Position numbers and translations under genes: made by a program. From an uncultured Sutterella sp. (GTDB taxonomy: Bacteria; Pseudomonadota; Gammaproteobacteria; Burkholderiales; Burkholderiaceae_F), in the NCBI GenBank assembly GCA_905202595.1, contig CAJKSP010000009.1, positions 1 to 59,624 of the forward strand: a stretch of DNA of 59,624 nt, in the 5' to 3' direction. Below are positions 41,663 to 50,366 of the stretch, one piece after another (within the stretch, counting starts at the first letter, position 1; every line of letters begins with the position of its first letter). The notes beneath the pieces were generated by a model. It saw only the letters and a list, made by a program, of their open reading frames with translations, searched no databases and had not been told where the DNA came from.

Positions 41663-43369
41663 TCAGCGGCGTGGGCCGCGATTGTTGCGGTGTTCGCGGC
41701 TGTCGCCGGCCTGTTCGTTGCGATGCGAAAAAGCAGGGCGGCCGTCATCAGCCTTGACGGCGACAGGGCGCCCCTTGAAGCGAATGCCTTGCAAAGCGTT
41801 GATGACCTGATCGGCAACGCTTTCATCCACTTCAGCGAGCGTAAAGCGGTCCGAGATGTCAATCGCCCCAATGCTGCGGGAGCTGATGCCGGCTTCGTTT
41901 GCAATGGCGCCGACGATGTCTCCCGGGCGAATGCCGGACATGCGGCCGACGCCAATAAAAAGCCGCTTCATGCCTGGTTCGGGTTCGGCGTTGCGCTCGC
42001 GGCGGGGACGCTCTCGGCGCTCGCGAGGCTGCCGTTCTGAATAAGTAGGAATTTCGGCATCGTCATCGGCCACGCCTTCATTGTCTTCTGCTAGCCGGAT
42101 GGCGGCTGCGGCGACATCAAACGGATCATGCTCTTCGCAGAGCTGTTCGACGATGACTCGGTAGCGTTCCAATCCGCCTGCGGCAAGAATTTCCTCGATC
42201 GCGCCGCGGGCCAGATCAAGGCGCTTGGCGCGCACGTCGGTTACCGAAGGTACAGAGCGAACTTCAATCTTGGCATGGGTCATCTTTTCAAGCGTGCGCA
42301 GATGACGGTGCTCGCGCGGCTCTAGGATCGTAATGGCCTTGCCTGTGCGGCCGGCGCGGCCCGTGCGGCCGATTCGGTGCACGTAGGTTTCATACGATGC
42401 TGGAATGCCGAAATTGATGACATGCGTCAGATTTTCAAGGTCTATGCCTCGGGCGGCGACGTCCGTGGCAACAATGACTTCCACTTGGCCGGAACGGGCG
42501 CGGCGCATCACGCGGTCTCGAGTAGGCTGGTCGAGTCCGCCATGCAAAGCTTCAACGCTGTAACCTCGCGCTCGGAGCGCTTCGGTCAGATCGTCAACTT
42601 CATTGCGTGTGCGCGCAAAGATGATGGCAAGCTCGGGGTCTTCCAGGTCGAGAATGCGGCCAAGCGCAGCAATGCGAAAATTTTTGCCGACGACGTAAGC
42701 GATTTGAGGAACTCGAGGTGCTTCTCCTTCGGGGGTTTCCTCTTTGGCAATGGAAATGCGAACCGGATCTTTCATGCGGCTTTCGGCAATGTGCGCAATT
42801 CGACTAGGCAGCGTTGCAGAAAAGAGTGCAGTCTGGATGCCGTCGGGCAATGCCTCAAAGATGGCATCGAGTTCGTCGGCGAATCCGAGATCGAGCATTT
42901 CATCGGCTTCGTCAAGCACGACGGCATGTACATCCGACAAATCGAGAGTTCCGCGTTCAATGTGATCGAGGGCTCGGCCTGGCGTCGCAACAACAACATG
43001 GGTGCCGCGCTTGAGAGCGCGAATCTGCCGGCCATACTCTTGACCGCCATAGATTGGCGTGACGATGATGCCAGCATCACGGCCGAAGCTGTGGAAAGCT
43101 TCGCTCACTTGCAGACAGAGCTCTCGGGTAGGTGTGACAACCAGAAGGCGCGGCCGGCTCGGCTCCTCCCCAAGGCACCACCGTTCGATGAGCGGAAGTC
43201 CGAAAGCGGCAGTTTTGCCGGTGCCAGTCGCTGCCTGGCCTAGAACATCTGCGCCGGAAAGCAGTGCTGGGATGGCAGCGATTTGAATGGGGGTGGGCTC
43301 TTCAAAGCCAAGCTGTGAGATGGAAGTTACGAGAGCAGGCGATAGTCCAAGTTCGGCAAAAGTGGCCAT
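41663..43369 (-). CDS. deaD: DEAD-box ATP-dependent RNA helicase (DeaD/CsdA type)
   Basis: 568 residues. Q motif FEEPTPIQIAAIPALLSG, motif I ATGTGKT, motif II VLDEADEM, SAT motif LFSATLP, and C-terminal helicase motifs VATDVAARGIDLENL and HRIGRTGRAGRTG. An Arg/Glu-rich linker (RQPRERRERPRRER) leads to a DbpA-like RNA-binding domain (FIGVGRMSGIRPGDIVGAIANEAGIS) and a basic tail. This architecture fits DeaD/CsdA, the cold-shock and ribosome-assembly helicase. It lies inside the usual rplY-pth block, which is not the common arrangement. Confidence 0.92.
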   Translation of the reverse strand: MATFAELGLSPALVTSISQLGFEEPTPIQIAAIPALLSGADVLGQAATGTGKTAAFGLPLIERWCLGEEPSRPRLLVVTPTRELCLQVSEAFHSFGRDAGIIVTPIYGGQEYGRQIRALKRGTHVVVATPGRALDHIERGTLDLSDVHAVVLDEADEMLDLGFADELDAIFEALPDGIQTALFSATLPSRIAHIAESRMKDPVRISIAKEETPEGEAPRVPQIAYVVGKNFRIAALGRILDLEDPELAIIFARTRNEVDDLTEALRARGYSVEALHGGLDQPTRDRVMRRARSGQVEVIVATDVAARGIDLENLTHVINFGIPASYETYVHRIGRTGRAGRTGKAITILEPREHRHLRTLEKMTHAKIEVRSVPSVTDVRAKRLDLARGAIEEILAAGGLERYRVIVEQLCEEHDPFDVAAAAIRLAEDNEGVADDDAEIPTYSERQPRERRERPRRERNAEPEPGMKRLFIGVGRMSGIRPGDIVGAIANEAGISSRSIGAIDISDRFTLAEVDESVADQVINALQGIRFKGRPVAVKADDGRPAFSHRNEQAGDSREHRNNRGPRR

Positions 43370-43538
43370 AAAAATCTTCTCGGCAAAGGAAGGAATGGTG
43401 AGCCGATCGCCCGCACCATCATCGCGTCGGGACCAGCGCGCCGCGGCAGTTTGAAGTCTGTCTGCGACGCCGATAGGCGAAAGGCTGCAAGAAATGAAAG
43501 AACGCGCGAGGCGAAAAATCCGCAGGCGTATGCATGAC

Positions 43539-43569
43539 GAAGGCCCGCGGCACAGGGCTGCGGGCCTTC
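43539..43569 (-). terminator. 10-bp hairpin after rplY
   Basis: GAAGGCCCGC (43539-43548) pairs with GCGGGCCTTC (43560-43569), 26 bp past the rplY stop. No U-tract follows in the minus direction. The rest of the 225-bp gap before deaD is AC/GT mixed with no recognised signal. Confidence 0.6.
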
Positions 43570-43594
43570 ATTCATAAGCGCTGGGCAGCAAGAA

Positions 43595-44263
43595 TTACTT
43601 CTTGGCCTTGTCGGCAGCAGGCGCAGCAGCGGCAGGCGCAGCAGCGGCAGGCGTGGCAGCGGCAGCAGCCGGAGCAGCAGCGGTGGTGTCAGCAGCCGGA
43701 GCGGCGATTTCTTCTTCAACCGGCGTAATGACAGAGGCGACGACCACGTCGGACACCATCTCAACGTTTTCAGGAATCACGAGATCCTTCGAGCGCAGCG
43801 TCATGCCGCTCTCCATTTTGGAGAGGTCGACATCAATGAATTCCGGCAGATTGGCCGGCAGGCACTTGACTTCAACATAGGCCACAGCATGCGAAATGAT
43901 CGCCTTGTCGACCTTGACGGCGGGGCTGTCGTCGCCGCCGTGGAAGTGCAGAGGCACGCGCATCGTGACGAGTTCGTCAGCTGCAATGCGCTGGAAGTCA
44001 ATGTGCATCACCTGCTGCTTGTACGGATGCATCTGGAAGTCGCGCAGAATGACGAGCTGTTCCTTGCCATCAAGCTCCATCGTCAGAATAGAGGCGTGGA
44101 ACTTTTCCTTGCGCAGGGCATAGAAAATCGGATTGTGATCGAGCTCGATCGGGGTGGCGGGTTCCTTGCCGCCGTAAAGAATGCCCGGCAGCTTGTCCGC
44201 ATGGCGCAGACGGCGGCTCGCACCAGTACCTTGCGCCTTGCGCGTGGTGGCGATGACTTTCAT
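43595..44263 (-). CDS. rplY: 50S ribosomal protein L25 / general stress protein Ctc
   Basis: 222 residues, the long Ctc-type L25. The N-terminal 5S-RNA-binding domain has GTGASRRLRHADKLPGILYGG, LRDFQMHPYKQQVMHIDFQRI; the C-terminal TL5-like domain (about 100-185) includes HAVAYVEVKCLPANLPEFIDVDLSKMESG. The last 35 residues are almost pure Ala/Pro (APAAAAP repeats) ending in DKAKK, coded by repeated GCNGC triplets. Standard neighbour of prs, on the same strand. Confidence 0.95.
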   Translation of the reverse strand: MKVIATTRKAQGTGASRRLRHADKLPGILYGGKEPATPIELDHNPIFYALRKEKFHASILTMELDGKEQLVILRDFQMHPYKQQVMHIDFQRIAADELVTMRVPLHFHGGDDSPAVKVDKAIISHAVAYVEVKCLPANLPEFIDVDLSKMESGMTLRSKDLVIPENVEMVSDVVVASVITPVEEEIAAPAADTTAAAPAAAAATPAAAAPAAAAPAADKAKK

Positions 44264-44287
44264 GGGATGACTCCTGAAAAGAGTATA

Positions 44288-44360
44288 AAAACTAAAAAAA
44301 GAGCAGAAAGGCGCGCCGTATCATGCTTCGGCCGCGACCAGCACGAAGCAGCGGCGCGCC
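44288..44360 (-). terminator. Large intrinsic terminator after prs
   Basis: Two nested stems, GGCGCGCCG/CGGCGCGCC (44310-44318, 44352-44360) and TGCTTCG/CGAAGCA (44324-44330, 44344-44350), are followed on the minus strand by TTTCTGCTCTTTTTTT. It lies 10 bp past the prs stop and would limit read-through into rplY, so rplY probably has its own promoter as well. Confidence 0.85.
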
Positions 44361-44370
44361 TCTCGGCGCA

Positions 44371-45330
44371 TTATTCCGCGAACAGACTGCTCACGGAAGC
44401 TTCGCGTGCGATGCGCGAAAGGGTTTCGCCGATGATGGCCGCGCAGGATACCTGGCGGATCTTCGGGCAGGCTTCGGCAGCGGCCGAGAGCGGAATCGTA
44501 TCCGTCACGACGAGCTCGTCGAGAGCCGAATTTGTAATGCGTTCAATTGCAGCACCCGACAGCACCGGATGCGTAATGTAGGCGACAACGCCAAGGGCTC
44601 CGCGCTCCTTGAGTGCCCCGGCAGCGTTGCAGAGCGTGCCTGCCGTATCGACGATGTCGTCGGTAATGATGCAGGTACGGCCGCTGACATCACCGATGAT
44701 GTTCATGATCTCTGCGACATTCGCGCGAGGACGGCGCTTGTCGATGATCGCAAGATCCGTACCGAGGGCTTTGGCCATAGCACGGGCACGCACGACGCCG
44801 CCGATGTCTGGCGAGACCACAATGGGGTTTTCCGGACGGCGAGCATTCAGATCAGAGAGCAGTACAGGCGTGCCGTAGATGTTGTCTACAGGGATGTCAA
44901 AGAACCCCTGAATCTGATCGGCATGCAGATCCATCGTGAGGATGTGATCTGCACCGACTGACTGGAGCATGTTCGCCACGACCTTGGCGGAGATGGCAAC
45001 GCGAGCGGAGCGAGGACGACGGTCCTGGCGGGCATAGCCAAAATACGGGATGGCGGCGGTAATGCGACGGGCCGACGCACGCTTGAGGGCGTCGATCATG
45101 ATCATCAGCTCCATCAAATTGTCATTGGTAGGCGCACAGGTGCTCTGGAGCACAAAGACGTCCTTGCCGCGGACATTGTCAAGAAGCTGAACATTGACTT
45201 CACCATCGCTGAAGCGCGTGACAGAAGCCTTGCCGAGCGGGATGTTGAGATACTGCGTGACGGCCTGGGCAAGCTTGGGATTGGCATTGCCCGCAAAGAC
45301 CATCATGCTTTCCGGCACCGTGGGAACCAT
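44371..45330 (-). CDS. prs: Ribose-phosphate pyrophosphokinase
   Basis: 319 residues. Makes PRPP from ribose 5-phosphate and ATP for nucleotides, His and Trp. FAGNANPKLAQAVTQYL at the start, RFSDGEVNVQL, AIPYFGYARQDRR, DLHADQIQGFFDIPVDNIYG, and the PRPP loop CIITDDIVDTAGTLCNAA. The start at 45330 has AAAGAG upstream and adds eight residues before the usual MMVFAGNA. Between tRNA-Gln and rplY, as in most Burkholderiales. Confidence 0.97.
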   Translation of the reverse strand: MVPTVPESMMVFAGNANPKLAQAVTQYLNIPLGKASVTRFSDGEVNVQLLDNVRGKDVFVLQSTCAPTNDNLMELMIMIDALKRASARRITAAIPYFGYARQDRRPRSARVAISAKVVANMLQSVGADHILTMDLHADQIQGFFDIPVDNIYGTPVLLSDLNARRPENPIVVSPDIGGVVRARAMAKALGTDLAIIDKRRPRANVAEIMNIIGDVSGRTCIITDDIVDTAGTLCNAAGALKERGALGVVAYITHPVLSGAAIERITNSALDELVVTDTIPLSAAAEACPKIRQVSCAAIIGETLSRIAREASVSSLFAE

Positions 45331-45429
45331 GATTACTCTTTCTGTTTCTCAGTCGGGAGCGAGAACTCTCGAGGGTTAACTGAGGCCCTCCGGGACGGAT
45401 CCCTCGGGGAATTGCCGGCGGCCCGTTAG

Positions 45430-45465
45430 AACGCGCACCCCGCAGCCGCCGAGGCTGGGCGCGTT
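45430..45465 (-). terminator. Hairpin downstream of tRNA-Gln
   Basis: AACGCGC (45430-45436) pairs with GCGCGTT (45459-45465), with an inner CAGCC/GGCTG stem. It begins 7 bp after the tRNA CCA end. No T-tract follows, so it may be a processing or stabilising structure. Confidence 0.55.
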
Positions 45466-45471
45466 GTTGTC

Positions 45472-45546
45472 TGGCAGGGGCAGAAGGATTCGAACCTTCG
45501 GTACACGGAATCAAAATCCGTTGCCTTACCTCTTGGCTATGCCCCT
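45472..45546 (-). tRNA. tRNA-Gln (anticodon UUG)
   Basis: A 75-nt cloverleaf including an encoded CCA. The acceptor stem is AGGGGCA/TGCCCCT, the D arm GCCAAGAGGTAAGGC, the anticodon stem ACGGA/TCCGT with loop TTTTGAT, giving anticodon TTG (45512-45514), and the T arm GAAGG-TTCGAAT-CCTTC. The variable loop is short. The place between ispE and prs is the standard position of tRNA-Gln in Burkholderiales. Confidence 0.97.
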
Positions 45547-45569
45547 GGAAGGAATCTGGTTGTCTTCGC

Positions 45570-46478
45570 CTATTCGCAGCTTGTCCAATCGGCAAGCGGG
45601 TGGCGGGCGAGGCCTCTCGCCAGAAACTGCTGCCAGTCATTAGACAGACCGACAAGCGGTTGAAGCGGCTCGTCAATCCGATGCACTGTAAAAACAGCAC
45701 TCCCGGAACCTGTCATTCGAGGCCGCTCTCCAGCGAGCGAGAGCTGTTCAAGTGCCGCACCGACTGCTGGCTCTAGGCTTTCGGCCACGGGCTGCAGATC
45801 GTTTCGGCCCGGCAATTCGGGCCAATGACGGCAGATGAAGTCTGAAAAGACAGCCATTCTCCGGGATTCATTATCCCTTGTCAAGCAAGGAGAATTGAAT
45901 ATTTCCCGAGTTGACACAAGTTTGCCAGGCCAAATGATGCGATAGCAGGCCGCAGGCACCTCAAATGGGGATATTTTTTCACCAATTCCTTCAACGAAGC
46001 CAGTTTGGCCCCAGATGAAGAAAGGCACATCGGCGCCGATGCACTCTGCAATGGTCATGAGCTTCTGCCGGGAGAAGTTGATTTTCCAGAGGCGGTTGAG
46101 CGCAATGAGTGTTGTAGCGGCGTCAGAACTGCCGCCTCCCAGGCCTGCGCCTGCCGGGATGTGCTTCTCAACGCAAATCCGAGCGCCGAATTGCACGTCG
46201 GCAGCTTTTTGCAGTGCGCGCGCGGCTTTGACGCAGAGATCGTCTTCGGGTGAGCAGAGCAGATCGCCGTCGCGCGTCAGAATGCCATCCGGAGCTGTCT
46301 CAAACGAAAGAAAGTCGCAGAGATCGACGAGCGTAAAAACCGATTGCAGCAGATGTTTGCCGTCAGTGCGGCGACCGACGACATGCAGAAAAAGGTTAAG
46401 TTTTGCGGGGGCAGGCAGGTTCTCGAAGCGGGCAGGAAAGGCGCGGGGCGATGCGTCTGCCGAAAAACATTCAGACAT
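45570..46478 (-). CDS. ispE: 4-diphosphocytidyl-2-C-methyl-D-erythritol kinase
   Basis: 302 residues. GHMP kinase of the MEP isoprenoid pathway. APAKLNLFLHVVGRRTDGKHLLQSVF carries the catalytic Lys, KHIPAGAGLGGGSSDAATTLIALNRLW the ATP loop, ECIGADVPFFIWG the catalytic Asp, and PRMTGSGSAVF the third motif. The start at 46478 overlaps the lolB end by 8 nt, so the two are coupled. tRNA-Gln follows 24 nt after the stop. Confidence 0.95.
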   Translation of the reverse strand: MSECFSADASPRAFPARFENLPAPAKLNLFLHVVGRRTDGKHLLQSVFTLVDLCDFLSFETAPDGILTRDGDLLCSPEDDLCVKAARALQKAADVQFGARICVEKHIPAGAGLGGGSSDAATTLIALNRLWKINFSRQKLMTIAECIGADVPFFIWGQTGFVEGIGEKISPFEVPAACYRIIWPGKLVSTREIFNSPCLTRDNESRRMAVFSDFICRHWPELPGRNDLQPVAESLEPAVGAALEQLSLAGERPRMTGSGSAVFTVHRIDEPLQPLVGLSNDWQQFLARGLARHPLADWTSCE

Positions 46479-47037
46479 GGCTTTCAGCTTCCTGGTGTTC
46501 AATGAATAGCGTGAGCGAAACGGCAGGTGAGCCGTCTGCACCAGCCGCGCGCTCGAAGCGCAGGCGCTGAGGATTGCCTGCAGCTGTCCGGCTAAGAATG
46601 CGAGCGTTCCAGCCGCCAGATTGAAGAACGTCTGGTGCATCGGGGCCGCCCCAAGCCAAATGGGAAAGCTCTGCGACAGGTACGGTAAATCCAAGCGTCG
46701 TTAGGAGCAGCTTGTCTAAATTGCTGCTTTTAGCTGGAGCTTCAGAGAGGCTTCGCCACAGGAAAGCGCCCTGCGGCGTTTCTTCAATGCGCACCAGAAT
46801 GCCCCCGAGCGGAGTCAGGAGGTCGAGACGTCTCCAGCTTGGCCGCTCTGCCAGTGCAAAGCGACCCGTTTGGTTTTCGCGGCGGCCGCGGTTTTGAATG
46901 GAGACGGAAAAGCGACCGGCTAGCCGCCGCTCGTTCGGTGCCAGCGGGGAGGCGCATGAGGCGAGGAAAAGCGGCGCAGTGCAGAGTGCAGCGAACTGAA
47001 GTGCGCGGCGTCGCGTCAGAGAGACGACTGTCGTCAC
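46471..47037 (-). CDS. lolB: Outer-membrane lipoprotein LolB
   Basis: 188 residues. Outer-membrane receptor that inserts lipoproteins delivered by LolA. The signal peptide ends in the lipobox LASC at about 25-28, preceded by RRRALQFAALCTAPLF. RLAGRFSVSIQ and LDLLTPLGGILVRIEE, then LGFTVPVAELSHLAWG, match the LolB beta barrel. The start codon is GTG at 47037-47035; it overlaps the TGA stop of the TPR gene (GTGA), and no ATG is available nearby. Confidence 0.88.
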   Translation of the reverse strand: MTTVVSLTRRRALQFAALCTAPLFLASCASPLAPNERRLAGRFSVSIQNRGRRENQTGRFALAERPSWRRLDLLTPLGGILVRIEETPQGAFLWRSLSEAPAKSSNLDKLLLTTLGFTVPVAELSHLAWGGPDAPDVLQSGGWNARILSRTAAGNPQRLRFERAAGADGSPAVSLTLFIEHQEAESHV

Positions 47038-49028
47038 AATTTGTCCTTAAGCTCAACTGGTCCGTCGGAGGCGGCGCTGCTAGACGTAGAGCCATTCGGT
47101 GTAGCTGCAGGCTTGATGGCCTGTGCAGGCAGACGGAGCCCTAAACGCTTGGCAAATGCGTCAAGTTCGGCAGAAGCTCCTTCGCGGCTGATGAGGTCGG
47201 CAAGCGCCCCTTCTGCTTCAGGACGGCGGCCATCAGCGCAAAGAATTTCGATGAGATGCTTGGCGACTTCTGGGTCATAGAGCCGTTTCAGCGAAGCTTG
47301 CGTGAATTCGTAGGCAGCCCTGTAGCGGCCTTCGCGATAAGCAAGCCAGCCCATGGAGTCCAAAATGTAAGGATCAAGCGGTTCAGCGTTGTAAGCACGC
47401 TGCAGCAGCTTCCCAGCTTCATCGAGATGTTCATTTTCTTCTGCGTAGAGATAGCCGAGAGCGTTGTTGGCTTGCACATGATCGGGGTTGATGGCAAGCA
47501 GTGCTTTCAGGAGGCTCACCGCTTCATCGCGGTGCCCTGTTTCCTGCGCAATCATTGCGCTGTCATAGAGCACTTGAGGGTCTGAAGGGAATTTTTCAGT
47601 GGCTTCCTTCATGACGCGGAATGCTTCGTTTCCGCGGTGAGCTTCCATCAGAAGATTGGCTTCGGCGCTGTAGAGCGCAGGCGCATCAAGCGGAAGAGCT
47701 TCGCGTCCTTTCTGAAGCGATTTAAGTGCATCATCAAGACGGCCCGTATCGGCCAAGCAGAGCGCTTCGCGCAGTCTTGCCTGCACAGCAAAGGGACCGT
47801 CCTGCAGCTCGCTGTAATACTTGGCGGCGCGCGCAGGCGCTTTTTGAGCCATAGCGGCATTGCCGAGCTGTAGCCAAACTTCCAGACGTGAAAGATCAAT
47901 GTCGGGATTGCTGGCGCGCAGCTTCTCTACGTAAGCCTTGAAATGCTTTTCCGCACGGATGGCATCGCCGCAATCGGCAGCAAGCTGGCCTGCATTGAAG
48001 TAGATCTGCAGGTCGTCTCCCGGGTGTTTCATGGCGCGATCAAGCGCCTGAAGAGCGGCGCTTCGCCGGCCGAGGCGTTGTTCGACGCGCCCTAAGACAA
48101 GTCGGATGTAAGGATTGTCGGGATTGCGGTCAAGAAAGCGAGAAAGCAGCGCGCGGGTGCGGTTGACGTCTGCCGCCCAGCAGACGTCTGCCGCTTCTCC
48201 GGTCAGCGCCTGATCGTTCGGACGTTTAGAGAGAGCCCGCTCGGCTAGACTGCAGGCGTTGAGTTTGCTGCCCGTTCGCTGCTCGAGCTGAGCGGCAGCC
48301 ATTAAGACGTCAGGGTTGCTGCTGTATTTTTCTGTGAAAGGCTTTGCAGCTTTCGCATAGAGCGCTAGGCCTGAGTCGTTTTGCTCGGTGCGTACAAAGA
48401 TCTTCGTCACATTGGCCAGCCAAGAGCCTGCTTCGCTTTTAGCGGATTCGTCTTGGTGGGCGGCGGCGCTGAGATTCTTGTCCATGGACTCAAGCGATGC
48501 GGCAATGAGCTTTGAGTCGCCGGCGTCGACAGCAGCGGCAAGCAATGTCTGATGGGCCTGCTCTGCTTTGGGGTCGAGCAGAAGCCAGTAGCGGGCTGCA
48601 TTGCTGATCCGGGCGTTGTCTCGCATCTGAATGGCTGCTTCCCAGGCCATGCGCGCGATTTCAGGAGAGCGTTCCCGACGCGCGGCATCTGAGAGCGCAT
48701 CGTAGGCAAATTTTGCATCTCCGCGATGTAGGGCGATGCCGCTAGCGAGCATCTCAAAAAGAGAGATGTTGGAATGAGCAATTGGGGGGTGCCCACTCGG
48801 AAGGCGGGAAGCGCTGAAGCGCCCGATGGTCGGCTCGCTGTCCGGTGCTTTCATATAGGCCGGACGTTCTGGATTTGCAATGGCCGGATGCCCAGCGGGC
48901 AACGCAGCGCCTCCAGAGATCGGCGGATGCCCCGGCGGCAGCGCCGGAGCATTGCCTTCGGCGCACGCGGCGCCGATGGATGCCGCGAGCAGCGAGAAGG
49001 CAAAGAGTTGAAGAACCCGTCCAGACAT
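47034..49028 (-). CDS. Large exported TPR-repeat protein
   Basis: 664 residues. A signal peptide (MSGRVLQLFAFSLLAASIGAACA) is followed by three short repeats LPPGHPPI (30-37), LPAGHPAI (43-50) and LPSGHPPI (76-83), then tetratricopeptide repeats to about residue 620, including DRNPDNPYIRLVLGRVEQRLGRRSAALQ and INPDHVQANNALGYLYAEENEHLDEAGKLLQRAYNAEPLDPYILDSMGWLAYREGRY. A Ser/Thr-rich tail ends it. TPR proteins upstream of lolB-ispE are usual in Burkholderiales and are thought to act in the periplasm or outer membrane; the partner is unknown. Confidence 0.87.
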   Translation of the reverse strand: MSGRVLQLFAFSLLAASIGAACAEGNAPALPPGHPPISGGAALPAGHPAIANPERPAYMKAPDSEPTIGRFSASRLPSGHPPIAHSNISLFEMLASGIALHRGDAKFAYDALSDAARRERSPEIARMAWEAAIQMRDNARISNAARYWLLLDPKAEQAHQTLLAAAVDAGDSKLIAASLESMDKNLSAAAHQDESAKSEAGSWLANVTKIFVRTEQNDSGLALYAKAAKPFTEKYSSNPDVLMAAAQLEQRTGSKLNACSLAERALSKRPNDQALTGEAADVCWAADVNRTRALLSRFLDRNPDNPYIRLVLGRVEQRLGRRSAALQALDRAMKHPGDDLQIYFNAGQLAADCGDAIRAEKHFKAYVEKLRASNPDIDLSRLEVWLQLGNAAMAQKAPARAAKYYSELQDGPFAVQARLREALCLADTGRLDDALKSLQKGREALPLDAPALYSAEANLLMEAHRGNEAFRVMKEATEKFPSDPQVLYDSAMIAQETGHRDEAVSLLKALLAINPDHVQANNALGYLYAEENEHLDEAGKLLQRAYNAEPLDPYILDSMGWLAYREGRYRAAYEFTQASLKRLYDPEVAKHLIEILCADGRRPEAEGALADLISREGASAELDAFAKRLGLRLPAQAIKPAATPNGSTSSSAASDGPVELKDKL

Positions 49029-49239
49029 GGCTCATTCCTGAGATGCAGTGTGAGAAAAAGTTGCATTTGGTCGAAGAGAGTTCGAAAGCCAAATGCCAAG
49101 AAGGCATTCTATCGAGCCTCGACGGAGCGGTGCCCTGCCGCATCTTGGTCGAAGAAGCTCTTTTGGCCTAGATTCGAAGCTTCGCGAATAGGACATTCAT
49201 GACACAATCAGCGCAGCCGATAGATGCCTAGAAGGATTG

Positions 49240-50364
49240 ATGATGGCTTTTTCTTCTTCGACGGATTCGTTTGCTCGTCGTCTCTGCGCCTGGCAGCGCC
49301 AGGCAGGTCGTCATGCCCTGCCGTGGCAGGCGTACTGCACGCCCTATGAGCGCCTTGTGTCGGAGGTTATGCTTCAACAGACTCAGGTGGAGACGGTCAT
49401 TCCCTATTACAAGCGCTTTCTCGAGCGCTTCCCGACGGCAGAATCTCTTGCTCGCGCATCCGAGGATGAAGTGCTGGCGCTGTGGGAAGGCCTCGGCTAC
49501 TACTCGCGAGCCCGGCATTTGCAGCAGGCTATTCGGGAAGTGGTGGACAATCGAGGCGGTGTTTTTCCTACAACAGCCGATGGGCTTATGACGCTTTCCG
49601 GGGTCGGTCCAAGCACGGCTGCAGCCGTGGCGGCGTTTGTAAGCGGAGAAGCCCTCCGGCCGATGGTTGACGGTAATGTCAAGCGCGTGCTTTCCAGAGT
49701 TTTTCTTATCGATGGAGCAGTGGGTGAACGGAGCTTCGAGCGCGCTGTGGCGGAGCGCGCCGCAGCTGAACTGCCTGGTTCAGAAGACATTGCAGACTAT
49801 ACGCAGGGCCTGATGGATTTGGGAAGCGGCATCTGCCGACGCCGTTCGCCGCACTGCGCTGAATGTCCTATGTCAGGCTTGTGTCGTGCACAGGCTATGG
49901 GGCGGCAGGAAGATTTGCCGAAGAAAAAAGCGCCGCCGATTCGCCGTTCGGTGGAACTTCGGCTTCTGTTTGTCGCGACGAGAGAAGGCCTTTGGTTGAA
50001 GAGGCGTGGACCGGGCATTTGGCGAGGTCTTTGGGTGCCGCTTCTGCGCGAGCGAACGCTTGACGAGCGCGAGGCCGCAACGGCAGGGTCGTCGCCGGCA
50101 TGGAAGCCTGAGGCGGCGGCAGAATTATTTGATCTTAATGGCATACGAGAGCTGCAGACGCTGCCTCGTTTTTCTCACGATCTGACACACCGCCGTCTTT
50201 GGATCGACGCGGCCGGGGTTCGGCTGGATGATGCAGCGGAATGTTGCGATGCGCTAGAGTCGTTTGAACCCTTTCCTTTTGCGGAGGGCGAATCGCTGCC
50301 GGCGCTGCCCGTTCCTGTCAAGCAGGCTTTCCGTACATTGCTGCCAGTACTTCTCGGCGCCTGA
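49240..50364 (+). CDS. mutY: A/G-specific adenine DNA glycosylase MutY
   Basis: 374 residues. Removes adenine mispaired with 8-oxoguanine. HhH-GPD fold: SEVMLQQTQVETVIPYYKRF with the catalytic Glu, LWEGLGYYSRARHLQQA, LSGVGPSTAAAVAAFVSGE, VDGNVKRVLSRVF, and the Asp in DYTQGLMDLG. The Fe-S motif is C-X6-C-X2-C-X5-C (CRRRSPHCAECPMSGLC). A C-terminal NUDIX-like domain (about 235-370) recognises oxoG. GAAGGA lies just upstream; ATG 49243 is an equally good start, and an in-frame TTG lies at 49237. Divergent from the TPR gene over a 211-bp gap in which I see no signal. Confidence 0.95.
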   Translation: MMAFSSSTDSFARRLCAWQRQAGRHALPWQAYCTPYERLVSEVMLQQTQVETVIPYYKRFLERFPTAESLARASEDEVLALWEGLGYYSRARHLQQAIREVVDNRGGVFPTTADGLMTLSGVGPSTAAAVAAFVSGEALRPMVDGNVKRVLSRVFLIDGAVGERSFERAVAERAAAELPGSEDIADYTQGLMDLGSGICRRRSPHCAECPMSGLCRAQAMGRQEDLPKKKAPPIRRSVELRLLFVATREGLWLKRRGPGIWRGLWVPLLRERTLDEREAATAGSSPAWKPEAAAELFDLNGIRELQTLPRFSHDLTHRRLWIDAAGVRLDDAAECCDALESFEPFPFAEGESLPALPVPVKQAFRTLLPVLLGA

Positions 50365-50366
50365 GA

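Noticed and set aside
42377..43243. 288-codon frame antisense to the DEAD-box helicase
   Set aside because: Overlaps clear helicase motifs on the other strand and reads as low-similarity sequence.
43616..43690. Repeated GCAGCAGG units resembling a short tandem-repeat or CRISPR-like array
   Set aside because: They are codons of the Ala/Pro tail of L25, with no spacer structure.
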